DNA of 32,973 nt from Emcibacteraceae bacterium (GTDB lineage: Bacteria; Pseudomonadota; Alphaproteobacteria; Sphingomonadales; Emcibacteraceae): positions 1 to 32,973 of the forward strand of contig JANQJN010000013.1 in NCBI GenBank assembly GCA_028281625.1, read 5' to 3'. Shown here piece after piece: positions 24,018-32,973 of the stretch; position 1 is the stretch's first letter; every line of letters begins with the position of its first letter. Below the pieces are notes generated by a model. The model was not told the origin of the DNA and made no database searches. It saw only the letters and a program-made list of their open reading frames with translations. Made by a program: the position numbers and the translations under genes.

Positions 24018-25391
24018 TTATTCAGCTGGCTGTTCGACGGCATCCGCTTCTGCCACCTTTACAAATCGGCTGGTAATCACCCCAGCTGTCATAGCGCCAT
24101 TCACATTAAGTGCCGTACGTGCCATATCAATCAGCGGTTCAATGGAAATCAGCAGGGCAACAATTTCAATCGGTAACCCCATTGCCGGCAAAACAATCAT
24201 CGCCGCAAATGTCGCACCGCCACCAATACCAGCAACACCAAATGAACTGATGGTTACAATACCCACAAGTGTCGCGAGGAAGGCAAAATCCACTTCAACG
24301 CCAACGGTCGGCGCGACCATCAACGCAAGCATTGTCGGATAAATCCCTGCGCAACCATTTTGCCCAATCGTTGCGCCAAAAGTAGCTGCAATATTGGCAA
24401 TGGCCTTCGGCACACCCAGGCGAGTTGTTTGCGCCTGAACGTTAAGAGGAATCGTTGCGGCAGAGCTTCGTGACGTAAAGGCAAAAGCAAGTACATCTAT
24501 AACCCCGCTAAAAAACTTCTTTGGATTATATCCCGTCAGACTGAGCAGAAGCCCGTGAACTACAAACATAATCGCTATCGCTACGTAAGACGCAATGATA
24601 AACTTGGCGAGGTTTAATATATCCTGGGCATTTGATCCAGCGACCACCCTGGTCATGAGCGCCATTACACCATAAGGCGTAAAAGCCATGATCATCTGCA
24701 CCAGCTTCATAACCACACTTTGAATTACGTCAACGCCTTTTGTGAAGGCTTCCTTGTGCTCTGGATGCTCCTGCATGGCTTTCAACGCCGCAACACCAAA
24801 AAGAATAGAGAAGACGACCACCGAAATTATGGACATTGGACCTGCCGCACCTGCAAGACTAGCAAACACATTTCTTGGTATAAAAGAAACCAGCATTGAA
24901 GGGACGTTGTTACCATCGACACGACCCTGGCGGCCTTCAATTGATGCCAGACGCGCTGATTCTCGTTCGCCTTGAATCAAACCGTCTGCAGACAAACCAA
25001 ACACATCTGTTACACCAATGGCAACCACAGCAGAAATCATCGTTGTCAGAACGAGCACACCGACGACCGAGCCACCAATTTTTCCGAGTGACGCCACTGC
25101 ATCAATGCGCGTTACCGCCGCAATCATCGAAATAACAATAAGTGGCATGATCACCATATATAATAGACTGATGTATCCGTTGGCGACCACATTGGTCCAC
25201 TGGAGTGTCGCACTAATGGTACCTGCACCACCATCCGCATATAAAAGCTGCAAGGCAAAGCCAAAAAACACTCCGGCAACCAGCCCCATGATGACTTTAC
25301 GTGATAATTTCATATCGCCCTGGCTGAATTTCCAGAGCAAAAAAAGCAATCCTGCAAAAACTATTAAATTTAAAATAACTTCAATTGACAT
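24018..25391 (-). CDS. tcyP: L-cystine transporter, TcyP/YdjN type (dicarboxylate/amino acid:cation symporter family)
   Basis: Inner-membrane secondary transporter of 457 residues. Compared with the remembered E. coli YdjN/TcyP sequence, long segments match closely, for example the MKLVQMIMAFTPYGVMALMT region, AFAFTSRSSAATIPLNV, ATIGQNGCAGIYP and the GIGGGATFAAMIVLPAMGLP stretch that carries the re-entrant substrate/cation loop. Several hydrophobic helices precede the two hairpin loops. It would import cystine as a sulfur source, which fits the cysD-cysNC genes about 3-6 kb away, although they are not in one operon. The upstream region is a 401-base AT-rich divergent spacer with a large palindrome. 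Confidence 0.9.
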   Translation of the reverse strand: MSIEVILNLIVFAGLLFLLWKFSQGDMKLSRKVIMGLVAGVFFGFALQLLYADGGAGTISATLQWTNVVANGYISLLYMVIMPLIVISMIAAVTRIDAVASLGKIGGSVVGVLVLTTMISAVVAIGVTDVFGLSADGLIQGERESARLASIEGRQGRVDGNNVPSMLVSFIPRNVFASLAGAAGPMSIISVVVFSILFGVAALKAMQEHPEHKEAFTKGVDVIQSVVMKLVQMIMAFTPYGVMALMTRVVAGSNAQDILNLAKFIIASYVAIAIMFVVHGLLLSLTGYNPKKFFSGVIDVLAFAFTSRSSAATIPLNVQAQTTRLGVPKAIANIAATFGATIGQNGCAGIYPTMLALMVAPTVGVEVDFAFLATLVGIVTISSFGVAGIGGGATFAAMIVLPAMGLPIEIVALLISIEPLIDMARTALNVNGAMTAGVITSRFVKVAEADAVEQPAE

Positions 25392-25792
25392 TATATATTC
25401 CCTTCATCGTAATGGCGCCTGCTAACCGCGCCAGGACCCCACGTGTTGCAAATAGTCTATTATCAATATTAATCAAGGCATAAATATTCTAAAATTACTT
25501 CTTTTAAGAAGAAATTTTAGTGGTAAATTCTAAGATAATTATAATTATGAAATACAATTCTATAAAAACGCCAATTAGCATTATTTGTATTTCTTATATC
25601 ACCCAAGATGCAACAATTTGTGCTTATTTTCCCTCTAAGCCATTATAGTGTAGCCGCATTTCTACCTCCGTGTCAAAAATGGGGCGAGAGGCATAAATAC
25701 ATAAATCTGCTAATTTATCTTATGCTGGAAAGAGTTTATTCACATCTGTATCTTAAGATGTATAAAAAAATTAAAGAGCTGAGGACATATTT
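25392..25792. promoter_or_regulatory. 401-base AT-rich divergent region between tcyP and rfbB
   Basis: No convincing gene here; the space is much richer in A+T than its neighbours. It contains the 32-bp palindrome at 25489-25520 described separately. Near rfbB there is a perfect 10-bp palindrome ATCTTAAGAT (25750-25759) followed by TATAAA at 25761-25766, which could be a -10 element, and a GAGG ribosome site 8 bases before the rfbB ATG. A 62-codon open frame (25608-25796) crosses it but looks like chance. Confidence 0.5.
25489..25520. repeat. Near-perfect 32-bp palindrome upstream of tcyP
   Basis: Two 15-base arms, CTAAAATTACTTCTT and AAGAAGAAATTTTAG, are separated by TT and differ from perfect inverted symmetry at one position. 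It lies 98 bases upstream of the tcyP start and about 270 bases upstream of rfbB. No T-run flanks it on either strand beyond the arms, so it does not look like a terminator. A dimeric-regulator operator or an mRNA 5' hairpin of tcyP are the simplest readings. Confidence 0.6.
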
Positions 25793-26848
25793 ATGAAGTT
25801 TGCTGTTACGGGAGGCGCAGGATTTATTGGCAGCGCTGTGATCCGGCACTTAGTTGAAAATACCCCCCATTCAGTACTCAATATCGACAAATTGACATAC
25901 GCCGGTAATTTGGACTCTTTAAAGTCGGTTGAAACTTCCGAGCGTTATCAATTTGCTCAAGTTGATATATGTGAGAAAGAAAATTTACGACGCATCATCG
26001 ATGAATATCAGCCTGACATAATTATGCATCTGGCCGCTGAATCTCATGTTGATCGTTCAATCGACGGTCCAGGCGAGTTTATTCAAACCAATATTGTTGG
26101 CACTTATTGCTTGCTGGAAATAGCGCGCCACTATTTTGAGGGGCTTGATACACCTCGTAAAAACACTTTCCTTTTTCATCATGTTTCAACCGATGAAGTC
26201 TATGGGGATCTTGAAGGCACTGATGATCTCTTCCTGGAAACAACTTCTTATGATCCGAGCTCTCCTTATTCCGCGTCCAAAGCAAGTTCCGATCATCTGG
26301 TTCGCGCGTGGCAGCGAACTTTTGGTCTTCCAACCGTGATTACCAACTGTTCAAATAACTACGGGCCATGTCAGTTTCCAGAAAAGCTTATTCCCCACAT
26401 GATTTTAAACGCCCTCGCCGGTAAGCCATTACCCATTTATGGTAATGGTCAGCAGGTCAGGGACTGGCTACATGTAGATGACCATGCACGCGCGCTTGTC
26501 AAGGTGGCGACTGAGGGTAAAAACGGGGAGACATATAATATCGGTGGCCACAATGAAAAAGCCAATCTTTCAGTAGTGCACACCATTTGCGACTTGCTTG
26601 AAGAGCTTGCTCCGAACAAGCCTGAGACTGTAGATCACTACAAGGATCTGATCGAATTTGTCAAAGACCGCCCTGGTCATGATGTTCGCTATGCCATAGA
26701 TGCCAGTAAAATTGAAAACGAGCTTGGCTGGGTGCCCGATGAAACATTTGAAAGCGGCATGAGAAAAACCGTGTTATGGTATCTTGATAACCAGGAGTGG
26801 TGGCAACGCGTGTTAAATGGCGCCTATAAACTGGAACGTTTGGGTTAA
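25793..26848 (+). CDS. rfbB: dTDP-glucose 4,6-dehydratase
   Basis: NAD-dependent short-chain dehydrogenase of the extended type that turns dTDP-glucose into dTDP-4-dehydro-6-deoxyglucose, the second step toward dTDP-rhamnose. The NAD-binding loop TGGAGFIGS is at 6-14. The catalytic T133-D134-E135 lies in STDEVYGDL, and Y159-x3-K163 in [12 protein letters not shown]. The substrate segment [14 protein letters not shown] is intact, and 351 residues is normal. It is first in the rfbB-rfbA-rfbC cluster, 16 bases before rfbA. Confidence 0.97.
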   Translation: MKFAVTGGAGFIGSAVIRHLVENTPHSVLNIDKLTYAGNLDSLKSVETSERYQFAQVDICEKENLRRIIDEYQPDIIMHLAAESHVDRSIDGPGEFIQTNIVGTYCLLEIARHYFEGLDTPRKNTFLFHHVSTDEVYGDLEGTDDLFLETTSYDPSSPYSASKASSDHLVRAWQRTFGLPTVITNCSNNYGPCQFPEKLIPHMILNALAGKPLPIYGNGQQVRDWLHVDDHARALVKVATEGKNGETYNIGGHNEKANLSVVHTICDLLEELAPNKPETVDHYKDLIEFVKDRPGHDVRYAIDASKIENELGWVPDETFESGMRKTVLWYLDNQEWWQRVLNGAYKLERLG

Positions 26849-26864
26849 GAAACAGGAATAATAA

Positions 26865-27749
26865 ATGTCAAAAAAATATAAAGGCATCGTGCTTGCCGGT
26901 GGATCCGGTTCCCGTCTCCATCCGATTACGCGTGGGGTCTCAAAGCAGCTTCTACCCATTTATGATAAGCCGATGATTTACTATCCAATCTCGGTGTTAA
27001 TGCTTTCCGGTATTAATGAGATCCTGATCATTTCGACACCAGAAGATATTGACGGCTACAAGCGGCTGCTTGGTGAAGGAGACCAATTTGGTGTTTCCTT
27101 TACCTATGCTGTGCAGCCTTCCCCCGATGGACTGGCGCAGGCCTTTTTAATTGGGGAAGAATTCATTGGCAATGACAACGTTTGCCTGGTGCTCGGTGAC
27201 AATATCTTTTTTGGGGAACATTTTTCCGACAAACTTGAGAATGCCGTATCGCGCACAAGCGGTGCAACCGTATTTGGTTATCATGTCTCAGACCCGGAAA
27301 GATTTGGTGTCGTCGAGTTTGACAAGAGCGGCAATGCGCTCAGCATCGAAGAAAAACCAGCAAATCCAAAGTCAAATTATGCCGTCACAGGCCTTTACTA
27401 TTACGACAATGACGTGATCGAAATTGCTAAAAATATTGAACCCTCTGCTCGGGGAGAATTGGAAATTACCGATGTCAATTCGACCTACCTGAAGCGAGGT
27501 GACCTGGGCGTCACTTTACTGGGTCGCGGTTTTGCCTGGCTCGATACCGGTACTCATGACAGCTTGATGGAAGCGGGCCATTTTGTGCAAACTGTGGAAA
27601 AAAGACAGGGCTTTAAAGTCGCCTGCCTTGAAGAAATTGCTCACTATAAAGGTTGGCTTGATGCAGAAAAACTAAAAGCACGTGCGGATGCTCTGAAAAA
27701 TACAGGGTACGGTGAATATTTGAAACTGATCGCCGAAGGATACCGATAA
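26865..27749 (+). CDS. rfbA: Glucose-1-phosphate thymidylyltransferase
   Basis: Joins glucose-1-phosphate and dTTP to give dTDP-glucose, the first step of the pathway. The nucleotidyltransferase signature [11 protein letters not shown] (12-22), the [16 protein letters not shown] block and the metal aspartate D112 in VLGDNIFFG are intact. EEKP and the ELEITDVN segment further on complete the family pattern. At 294 residues it is the usual length. Its TAA shares one base with the rfbC ATG (TAATG), so the two are translationally coupled. Confidence 0.97.
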   Translation: MSKKYKGIVLAGGSGSRLHPITRGVSKQLLPIYDKPMIYYPISVLMLSGINEILIISTPEDIDGYKRLLGEGDQFGVSFTYAVQPSPDGLAQAFLIGEEFIGNDNVCLVLGDNIFFGEHFSDKLENAVSRTSGATVFGYHVSDPERFGVVEFDKSGNALSIEEKPANPKSNYAVTGLYYYDNDVIEIAKNIEPSARGELEITDVNSTYLKRGDLGVTLLGRGFAWLDTGTHDSLMEAGHFVQTVEKRQGFKVACLEEIAHYKGWLDAEKLKARADALKNTGYGEYLKLIAEGYR

Positions 27750-28285
27750 TGAAGGTGATCAAAACCGACATTGATGGAGCGGTCATTATCGAACCTATTG
27801 TCCATGGCGATCATCGCGGTTTTTTTCTTGAAACATTCCAGGCAGAAAGATACCGCGAACTCGCCGGTATTAATCTGGATTTTGTCCAGGACAATCATTC
27901 GCGCTCCGCAAAAGGAGTGCTTCGGGGGCTTCATTTTCAAAAAACCACCCCGCAGGGAAAGCTGGTCCGCGTGGTGCACGGTGAAGTCTATGATGTCGCC
28001 GTTGATATCCGAAGAGATTCCCCAACTTTCGGGAAATGGGCTGCAGTCAATTTATCAGAAGATAACAAGAAGCAGTTTTGGGTGCCCCCGGGATTAGCTC
28101 ACGGTTTTTTGACCCTTTCTGAATCCGCAGACCTTGAATATAAATGCACGGATTATTATGACCCCGCCGACGAGGGTTGCATCATTTGGAACGATCCGGA
28201 TTTGAACATTGAATGGCCATCGGATAACCCAATGCTTTCCGACAAGGACAAGCTTGGCGACAGTTTCCGCTCACTGTTTTACTAA
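27749..28285 (+). CDS. rfbC: dTDP-4-dehydrorhamnose 3,5-epimerase
   Basis: Cupin-fold epimerase that inverts C3 and C5 of dTDP-4-dehydro-6-deoxyglucose, giving dTDP-4-dehydro-L-rhamnose. It has 178 residues. The catalytic histidine is H62 in VLRGLHFQ and the catalytic tyrosine Y131 in [25 protein letters not shown] and [10 protein letters not shown] are further family motifs. The fourth enzyme, the reductase RfbD that finishes dTDP-L-rhamnose, is not next to it; the next gene is convergent cysNC, which overlaps its end by 4 bases. Confidence 0.96.
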   Translation: MKVIKTDIDGAVIIEPIVHGDHRGFFLETFQAERYRELAGINLDFVQDNHSRSAKGVLRGLHFQKTTPQGKLVRVVHGEVYDVAVDIRRDSPTFGKWAAVNLSEDNKKQFWVPPGLAHGFLTLSESADLEYKCTDYYDPADEGCIIWNDPDLNIEWPSDNPMLSDKDKLGDSFRSLFY

Positions 28286-30195
28286 AGATACTTTTCTTCA
28301 ATCGCCTTGATCACCAGATCCGCCGCCTCTTCCGCAGATATATCAGCGGTTTCAAGATGAATATCCGCCTGCTCTGGCTCTTCATAAGGACTATCAAAGC
28401 CTGTGAAGTTTTTGATTTCTCCGCTTCTCGCCTTTTTATAGAGCCCTTTTGGATCCCGCTGCTCGCAAATTTCCAGTGGCGTGTCTACAAACACTTCCAT
28501 AAATTCGTGATCATCAAGCATATCACGAACCATTCTGCGTTCTGACCTAAACGGTGAAATAAATGCAGTTAGCACGATAAGTCCTGCATCAACCATTAAT
28601 TTCGATACTTCACCAACCCGGCGAATATTTTCAACCCGATCCGCATCCACAAACCCGAGGTCCTTGTTAAGTCCGTGTCTTACATTATCCCCGTCAAGCA
28701 GATAGGTGTGTTTTCCAAGCGCGAGCAGTTTTTTCTCTACCAGATTGGCAATGGTTGACTTACCTGAAGCGCTGAGCCCGGTGAACCATAGAACCAGAGG
28801 CTTCTGCCTTTTTTGCTTCGATCTGGTTGATTTATCAACATCAACAGCCTGCCAATGCACGTTTGTGGCACGCCTTAGCCCAAAGTCAATCATGCCCGCG
28901 GCCACTGTGGCGTTGGTCATCTTATCAATCATGATAAATGACCCAAGCGCCGCCAAATCCTTATAGGCTTCATAAACCACTTTATCATCCAAGCTGAAGT
29001 TACACACTCCCACTTCGTTCAAAGACAATGTTTTCCCCGCTTCATGTTCGAAGCTATTGACGTCGATCTTATACTTTAGATCGGTAATTTCGCCGGATGT
29101 GGTTTTATTGGCGAGCTTGATAAGATACGGTCTTCCAGGGAGCATCGGATCATCGTGCATCCAGATCACATGTGCCTGAAACTGATCGGTGATTTCCGGG
29201 CGCCTAAGCTTTTCTGAAATAAGATCACCACGGGAAATATCAATTTCATCAACAAGCGTGATGGTGACTGCCTGATCTTGTCCAGCGCGCTCGAGTTCCC
29301 CGTCATAAGTAACAATGGATTTGACCGTGCTTGTCTGCGCGTTTGGCAATGCGACAATTTCGTCCCCAGGCTTCACTTCGCCGCTTACGATTGTCCCTGA
29401 GAACCCTCTGAAATCAAGATTAGGGCGGTTCACCCATTGCACCGACATGCGAAACGGCGCCTCATCTTCATGGGATTCGATATCAATGTTTTCGAGATAC
29501 TTCAGTAAAGCGGGCCCAGTATACCAACTCATATTTTCGCCAGCTTCCGTAATATTATCCCCCTTAAGGGCAGATACAGGAATGCACTCGACGGTTTCAA
29601 AGCCCATGTCCTCGACGAAGGTGCGATAATCTCGCTCGATCTCGTCAAATGTCTCTTTGGAATAGTTAGCAAGATCCATTTTATTTATGGCAACCACGAT
29701 GTGTTTTACACCAAGAAGGCTTGTGATAAAACTGTGTCTGCGGGTTTGGGTGAGGATACCTTTGCGGGCATCAATCAAAATTATCGCAACGTCCGCCGTT
29801 GAGGCCCCGGTCGCCATATTTCGGGTATATTGCTCATGCCCTGGCGTATCTGCAACAATGAACTTTCTTTTTTCTGTGGTAAAGAAACGGTAGGCAACAT
29901 CAATAGTAATACCTTGTTCTCGTTCCGCCGCAAGACCATCCACCAGCAGAGCAAAATCAATATCACCCCCTTGGGTACCCACTTTCTTACTGTCACTTTC
30001 GAGGCTTTCAAGCTGGTCTTCGAAAATCAGTTTGGAATCGTAAAGCAGTCGCCCTATCAGCGTTGATTTTCCATCATCAACACTGCCACAGGTGATAAAC
30101 CGAAGATAACTTTTCTGTTCCTGATCCCTAAGGTAACCATCAATATCAGACGCTATTTGGTCGGATTGCATAATTTCGTAGGACTTATCTGCCAT
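28282..30195 (-). CDS. cysNC: Bifunctional sulfate adenylyltransferase subunit 1 / adenylylsulfate kinase
   Basis: A 637-residue fusion. The N-terminal CysN part is an EF-Tu-like GTPase that drives ATP sulfurylase: GSVDDGKS at 37-44, the G3 motif DTPGH at 116-120 and NKMD at 171-174, followed by beta-barrel domains. The C-terminal CysC part (about 465-637) phosphorylates APS to PAPS, with its P-loop GLSASGKS at 473-480, [11 protein letters not shown], and FISPFRSER. The partner is CysD, encoded just upstream, with the junction TAATG sharing one base. Together they convert sulfate to PAPS in the cytoplasm for reduction or sulfation; no PAPS reductase or sulfotransferase is in the window. Confidence 0.96.
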   Translation of the reverse strand: MADKSYEIMQSDQIASDIDGYLRDQEQKSYLRFITCGSVDDGKSTLIGRLLYDSKLIFEDQLESLESDSKKVGTQGGDIDFALLVDGLAAEREQGITIDVAYRFFTTEKRKFIVADTPGHEQYTRNMATGASTADVAIILIDARKGILTQTRRHSFITSLLGVKHIVVAINKMDLANYSKETFDEIERDYRTFVEDMGFETVECIPVSALKGDNITEAGENMSWYTGPALLKYLENIDIESHEDEAPFRMSVQWVNRPNLDFRGFSGTIVSGEVKPGDEIVALPNAQTSTVKSIVTYDGELERAGQDQAVTITLVDEIDISRGDLISEKLRRPEITDQFQAHVIWMHDDPMLPGRPYLIKLANKTTSGEITDLKYKIDVNSFEHEAGKTLSLNEVGVCNFSLDDKVVYEAYKDLAALGSFIMIDKMTNATVAAGMIDFGLRRATNVHWQAVDVDKSTRSKQKRQKPLVLWFTGLSASGKSTIANLVEKKLLALGKHTYLLDGDNVRHGLNKDLGFVDADRVENIRRVGEVSKLMVDAGLIVLTAFISPFRSERRMVRDMLDDHEFMEVFVDTPLEICEQRDPKGLYKKARSGEIKNFTGFDSPYEEPEQADIHLETADISAEEAADLVIKAIEEKYL

Positions 30196-31094
30196 TAGAA
30201 ATAGCCTTCCTGCTTTTTTTGCTCCATGGACGCATTACTGTCCTTGTCAATGGCCCGTCCTTCACGTTCAGACGTTGTGGTCAGCAGCATTTCCTGAATG
30301 ATTTCGGTGAGCGAACTTGCATTTGATTCCACCGCCCCAGTGAGTGGATAGCATCCAAGTGTTCTAAAGCGCACCTTTTTCATAATGGGTTCTTCGCCAG
30401 CATTAAGCGGTAAGCGGTCATCATCCACCATTACCATCATGCCGTCGCGCTCCACGACTGGGCGTTCTTTCGCAAAGTAAAGGGGGACAATAGGAATATT
30501 TTCAAGATGAATATATTGCCAGATATCAAGTTCCGTCCAATTGGAAAGAGGGAAGACGCGGATGCTTTCACTTTTTTGAATGCGACTGTTATAAATATTC
30601 CAGAGTTCCGGGCGTTGATTCTTCGGATCCCATCGGTGTTGATCGGAACGGAAGGAAAAAATGCGCTCTTTAGCGCGTGACTTTTCTTCGTCCCGACGCG
30701 CACCACCAAAGGCCGCATCAAATCCGTGCTTGTTCAGTGCTTGCTTGAGGCTTTGTGTTTTCATAATGTCCGTATGGATTGCCGAACCATGGCTGAAAGG
30801 ACCAACCCCTTTTTCAACACCGTCCTCATTGATGTGAACGATCAGATCCAGATTATTGTCCTTGGAGAAGCGATCCCGAAATTCAATCATTTCCCTAAAC
30901 TTCCAGGTTGTATCCACATGCATGACCGGAAAAGGGAGCTTGGATGGATAAAAAGCCTTGAGCGCCAAATGCATCATCACGCTGCTGTCTTTACCAATAG
31001 AGTAAAGCATTACGGGATTAGCGCATGTTGCCGCCACTTCTCGAATGATATGAATCGATTCTGCTTCCAAGCGTTGAAGGTGGGTAAGCCCCAT
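30195..31094 (-). CDS. cysD: Sulfate adenylyltransferase subunit 2
   Basis: Catalytic subunit of ATP sulfurylase, forming APS from sulfate and ATP with GTPase help from CysN. It belongs to the PP-loop ATP pyrophosphatase fold, with the variant loop S-I-G-K-D-S-S at 32-38. The family stretches [30 protein letters not shown] and LGCYPLTGA are intact. The frame is open to 31100 (TTG), but the ATG at 31094 is preferred: AAAGGAG lies 9 bases upstream and gives the normal [10 protein letters not shown] start. With 299 residues it is normal length. Confidence 0.96.
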   Translation of the reverse strand: MGLTHLQRLEAESIHIIREVAATCANPVMLYSIGKDSSVMMHLALKAFYPSKLPFPVMHVDTTWKFREMIEFRDRFSKDNNLDLIVHINEDGVEKGVGPFSHGSAIHTDIMKTQSLKQALNKHGFDAAFGGARRDEEKSRAKERIFSFRSDQHRWDPKNQRPELWNIYNSRIQKSESIRVFPLSNWTELDIWQYIHLENIPIVPLYFAKERPVVERDGMMVMVDDDRLPLNAGEEPIMKKVRFRTLGCYPLTGAVESNASSLTEIIQEMLLTTTSEREGRAIDKDSNASMEQKKQEGYF

Positions 31095-31103
31095 TATCAA
31101 ACT

Positions 31104-31110
31104 CTCCTTT
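31104..31110 (-). promoter_or_regulatory. Ribosome binding site deciding the cysD start
   Basis: The minus strand reads AAAGGAG, 9 bases before the ATG at 31094. This favours that start over the TTG two codons upstream. Confidence 0.75.
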
Positions 31111-31218
31111 TAAAGAAGTAACCTACAGTATACTTTCGAATAAATTAATAGGAAAGTTCGCCTTAACAACCAATTTTTCTATTCCTCACAGTTAGAATAA
31201 TTTTTCGTAACCATTGAT

Positions 31219-31243
31219 TTGGTAATTTCAACCTATTTACCAA
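31219..31243. repeat. Inverted repeat in the cysD / hydrolase divergent spacer
   Basis: TTGGTAA (31219-31225) and TTACCAA (31237-31243) are a 7-bp inverted repeat separated by 11 bases, lying 51-75 bases upstream of the hydrolase start. The spacing would suit a dimeric regulator. It is short enough to be chance. Confidence 0.3.
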
Positions 31244-31293
31244 TAGAAATCGCTAAGCTATAGTCATGACCTAATCACAATTGGGAGAAAAAA

Positions 31294-32973
31294 ATGAAAA
31301 GTGTTCGCACTCTGTTGCTAGGTCTTGCCTCAATACTGCTGGCTAGCCAAGCATTCGCGCAAGACTACACAAAATATACTGAAGATGCACTTCGGAAAAT
31401 TGTAAATGACATCGCGCATATAGAAACAAAAGTGCTCATGCCCATGAGAGATGGGGTGGGACTTTCCACAGATATTTACCGGCCGAAAGATGCAGAAGGT
31501 CCGGTGCCCACTATATTTGTGAGGACCCCCTACAACATGAACGTTCCCTCTCGGCGCACGCTTTATAATATCGCGACGGCGGTGAGCAAAGGGTACGCCT
31601 ATATCTTACAAAATGAACGCGGTCGTTATTTCTCCGAAGGGGAGTTCGAAATTCTGGGCTATCCTCGTACGGACGGCTATGACGCGCTTGACTGGATTTC
31701 TGCGCAAAGCTGGTCTAATCAGAAAGTGGGAACCATTGGCTGCTCATCCACCGCTGAGTGGCAACTGGCGCTGGCCGCGACAGATCATCCCGCCCACGCC
31801 GCTATGATCCCGCAAGCTTCAGGCGCTGGGATTGGTCGCGTCGGCGATTTCTGGGAGCACGGAAACTGGTATACCGGTGGTGTGCAGCGAATCTTGTTCT
31901 TTGTCTGGCTTTATGGGGTGGATAATCCACTTCGCGCGCAAATCCCGGAAGGCCTCAGCCCGGAAATCCGCACGCAGATTTCACAATATAACGACCTTTC
32001 CACGGATAAACCTGCAGTGGATTGGGAACGTCAGATCAGACATCTGCCACTAACCGATATCCTCACCAGCATGGGTGAGCCGGAAGGCACTTTTGAGGAA
32101 TTTGTCAGAAGAACCCCTGTATCCCCTGGCTGGTTTGAAGGTGGTCTTTATCATGATAACGAGCCTTGGGGCGTGCCCGCTCTTTGGTTCAACAGCTGGT
32201 ATGATGTTTCCATTGGTCCGAACATGGCGCTTGCAAACCACGCCCGTGCAAATGGTGTAGACGCAGAAGTGCGTGAAAACCAGTATGTAGTTGCTGCACC
32301 AAACAATCACTGTCAGTTTGCCGCACTTGGCCCTAACTTTGACAGTGGCGACCGAAACTTGGGAGACACAAGTTTCGACACAGACGAACTGGTGTACGCC
32401 TGGTGGGATAAATGGCTCAAAGGTGATGAAGACGCCTGGGATAACAACACACCGAAAAACCAATATTTCACCATGGGCGCCAACAAGTGGCAGGGCAATG
32501 AGCAATGGCCACCGGAAGAAGCTGTCGAAATGAAGCTCTACCTTCATTCAGGTGGTAATGCCAACAGCCTTTATGGCGATGGTAAAGTTGATTTCACCGA
32601 GCCCGGCGATGAGCCCAGCGACAGTTATCACTATGATCCAATGAACCCGGTACAAACCATCGGTGGTGGCGATTGTTGTAATGGTGGCCTTGTCACCGCT
32701 GGCGCCTTTGATCAAAGGATCATTGAAGCCAGAAATGACGTGCTTGTCTTTACCAGTGATCCGCTTATGGAGCCCATTGAAGTTTCCGGCTTTGTCGATG
32801 CAGTTCTTCATGTGTCTTCTGACGCCAAAGACACTGATTTTGCGGTGAAGCTGGTGGATGTGGCACCTGACGGTACAGCCTTTATCATTGATGATACCAT
32901 ATTCCGCGCCCGCTACCGCGAAGGATATGACAAACAGGTAATGATGGAAGAGGGCGAGGTATATAAAATCGAC
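31294..32973 (+). CDS. Secreted CocE/NonD-type hydrolase (S15-like), 3' end outside window
   Basis: A frame of 560 codons opens at this ATG (GGGAG site just upstream) and runs off the right edge without a stop. A signal peptide is clear: hydrophobic 6-16, cleavage after QAFA at 22. The rest resembles CocE/NonD and X-Pro dipeptidyl-peptidase alpha/beta hydrolases. MRDGVGLSTDIYRP starts the domain, R-T-P-Y80 supplies the oxyanion tyrosine, S151 in G-C-S-S-T-A is the likely nucleophile, an aspartate lies in FNSWYDVSIGP, and a histidine in PNNHCQF. The jelly-roll C-terminal domain begins near VEMKLYLHSGG. The nucleophile elbow ends in alanine rather than the usual glycine (GxSYxG). Substrates in the family range from esters to acyl-peptides, so none is claimed. 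Confidence 0.88.
   Translation, partial: MKSVRTLLLGLASILLASQAFAQDYTKYTEDALRKIVNDIAHIETKVLMPMRDGVGLSTDIYRPKDAEGPVPTIFVRTPYNMNVPSRRTLYNIATAVSKGYAYILQNERGRYFSEGEFEILGYPRTDGYDALDWISAQSWSNQKVGTIGCSSTAEWQLALAATDHPAHAAMIPQASGAGIGRVGDFWEHGNWYTGGVQRILFFVWLYGVDNPLRAQIPEGLSPEIRTQISQYNDLSTDKPAVDWERQIRHLPLTDILTSMGEPEGTFEEFVRRTPVSPGWFEGGLYHDNEPWGVPALWFNSWYDVSIGPNMALANHARANGVDAEVRENQYVVAAPNNHCQFAALGPNFDSGDRNLGDTSFDTDELVYAWWDKWLKGDEDAWDNNTPKNQYFTMGANKWQGNEQWPPEEAVEMKLYLHSGGNANSLYGDGKVDFTEPGDEPSDSYHYDPMNPVQTIGGGDCCNGGLVTAGAFDQRIIEARNDVLVFTSDPLMEPIEVSGFVDAVLHVSSDAKDTDFAVKLVDVAPDGTAFIIDDTIFRARYREGYDKQVMMEEGEVYKID

Noticed and set aside
25608..25796. A 62-codon plus-strand frame overlapping the rfbB start by ATGA
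   Set aside because: No ribosome site, no recognisable motif, lies in AT-rich DNA with two palindromes and begins in mid-spacer; the ATGA overlap with rfbB is probably chance.
1..32973. CRISPR arrays, tRNA/rRNA genes, insertion sequences, prophage or toxin-antitoxin genes
   Set aside because: No regularly spaced repeats, no tRNA-like cloverleaf in the few spacers, no transposase, integrase or phage gene among the translated frames.

Overview
The window looks like a compact chromosomal segment of an alphaproteobacterium of moderate G+C. Supporting signs are the class I (archaeal-type) lysyl-tRNA synthetase, the FdsGBA-type NAD-dependent formate dehydrogenase, a DapF with the GNATRC active-site variant, and secreted M16 peptidase, serine-hydrolase and CocE-type genes often seen in marine members of the class. 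The exact order cannot be fixed by eye. I see no tRNA, rRNA, insertion sequence, phage gene or CRISPR array. Almost every base is coding, and most gene ends abut or overlap.

Layout. (1) 1-285: 3' end of ribA. (2) 277-7868, minus strand: a tight operon for glutathione-dependent formaldehyde oxidation, reading frmA, fghA, fdsG, fdsB, fdsA and then an EamA-type permease. It turns formaldehyde into S-hydroxymethylglutathione, S-formylglutathione, formate and finally CO2 with NADH. (3) 8012-10753, minus: a DinG/XPD-type Fe-S helicase with what looks like a decayed exonuclease domain, divergent from lysK (10921-12495), followed by a small monotopic sugar-phosphate transferase and the ribosome-rescue factor arfB. 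(4) 13886-17748, plus: a secreted M16 zinc peptidase translationally coupled to a serine-hydrolase-fold protein that has lost its catalytic residues. (5) 17805-23390: pyrC, convergent with a lipoprotein serine hydrolase, dapF and an aromatic/aspartate aminotransferase (minus), then divergent rsgA. (6) 23394-25391, minus: a UDG-superfamily protein and a TcyP-type cystine transporter with a terminator between them. (7) 25793-28285, plus: rfbB-rfbA-rfbC for dTDP-4-dehydrorhamnose, without rfbD. (8) 28282-31094, minus: cysD-cysNC for sulfate activation. (9) 31294 to the end: a secreted CocE/NonD (S15-like) hydrolase cut by the window edge.

The most interesting departures from family norms are: a formate dehydrogenase alpha subunit that keeps its other Fe-S ligands but lacks the three cysteines of the N-terminal His-Cys3 [4Fe-4S] cluster; a serine-hydrolase homologue with S-to-D, K-to-N, Y-to-F and N-to-K changes, coupled to the M16 peptidase and lying near an intact homologue; the absence of fdsC/fdsD and rfbD from their usual places; and a near-perfect 32-bp palindrome in the AT-rich tcyP/rfbB divergent region. 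I did not find a clearly new multi-gene system. All family assignments come from reading motifs by eye, without database searches.
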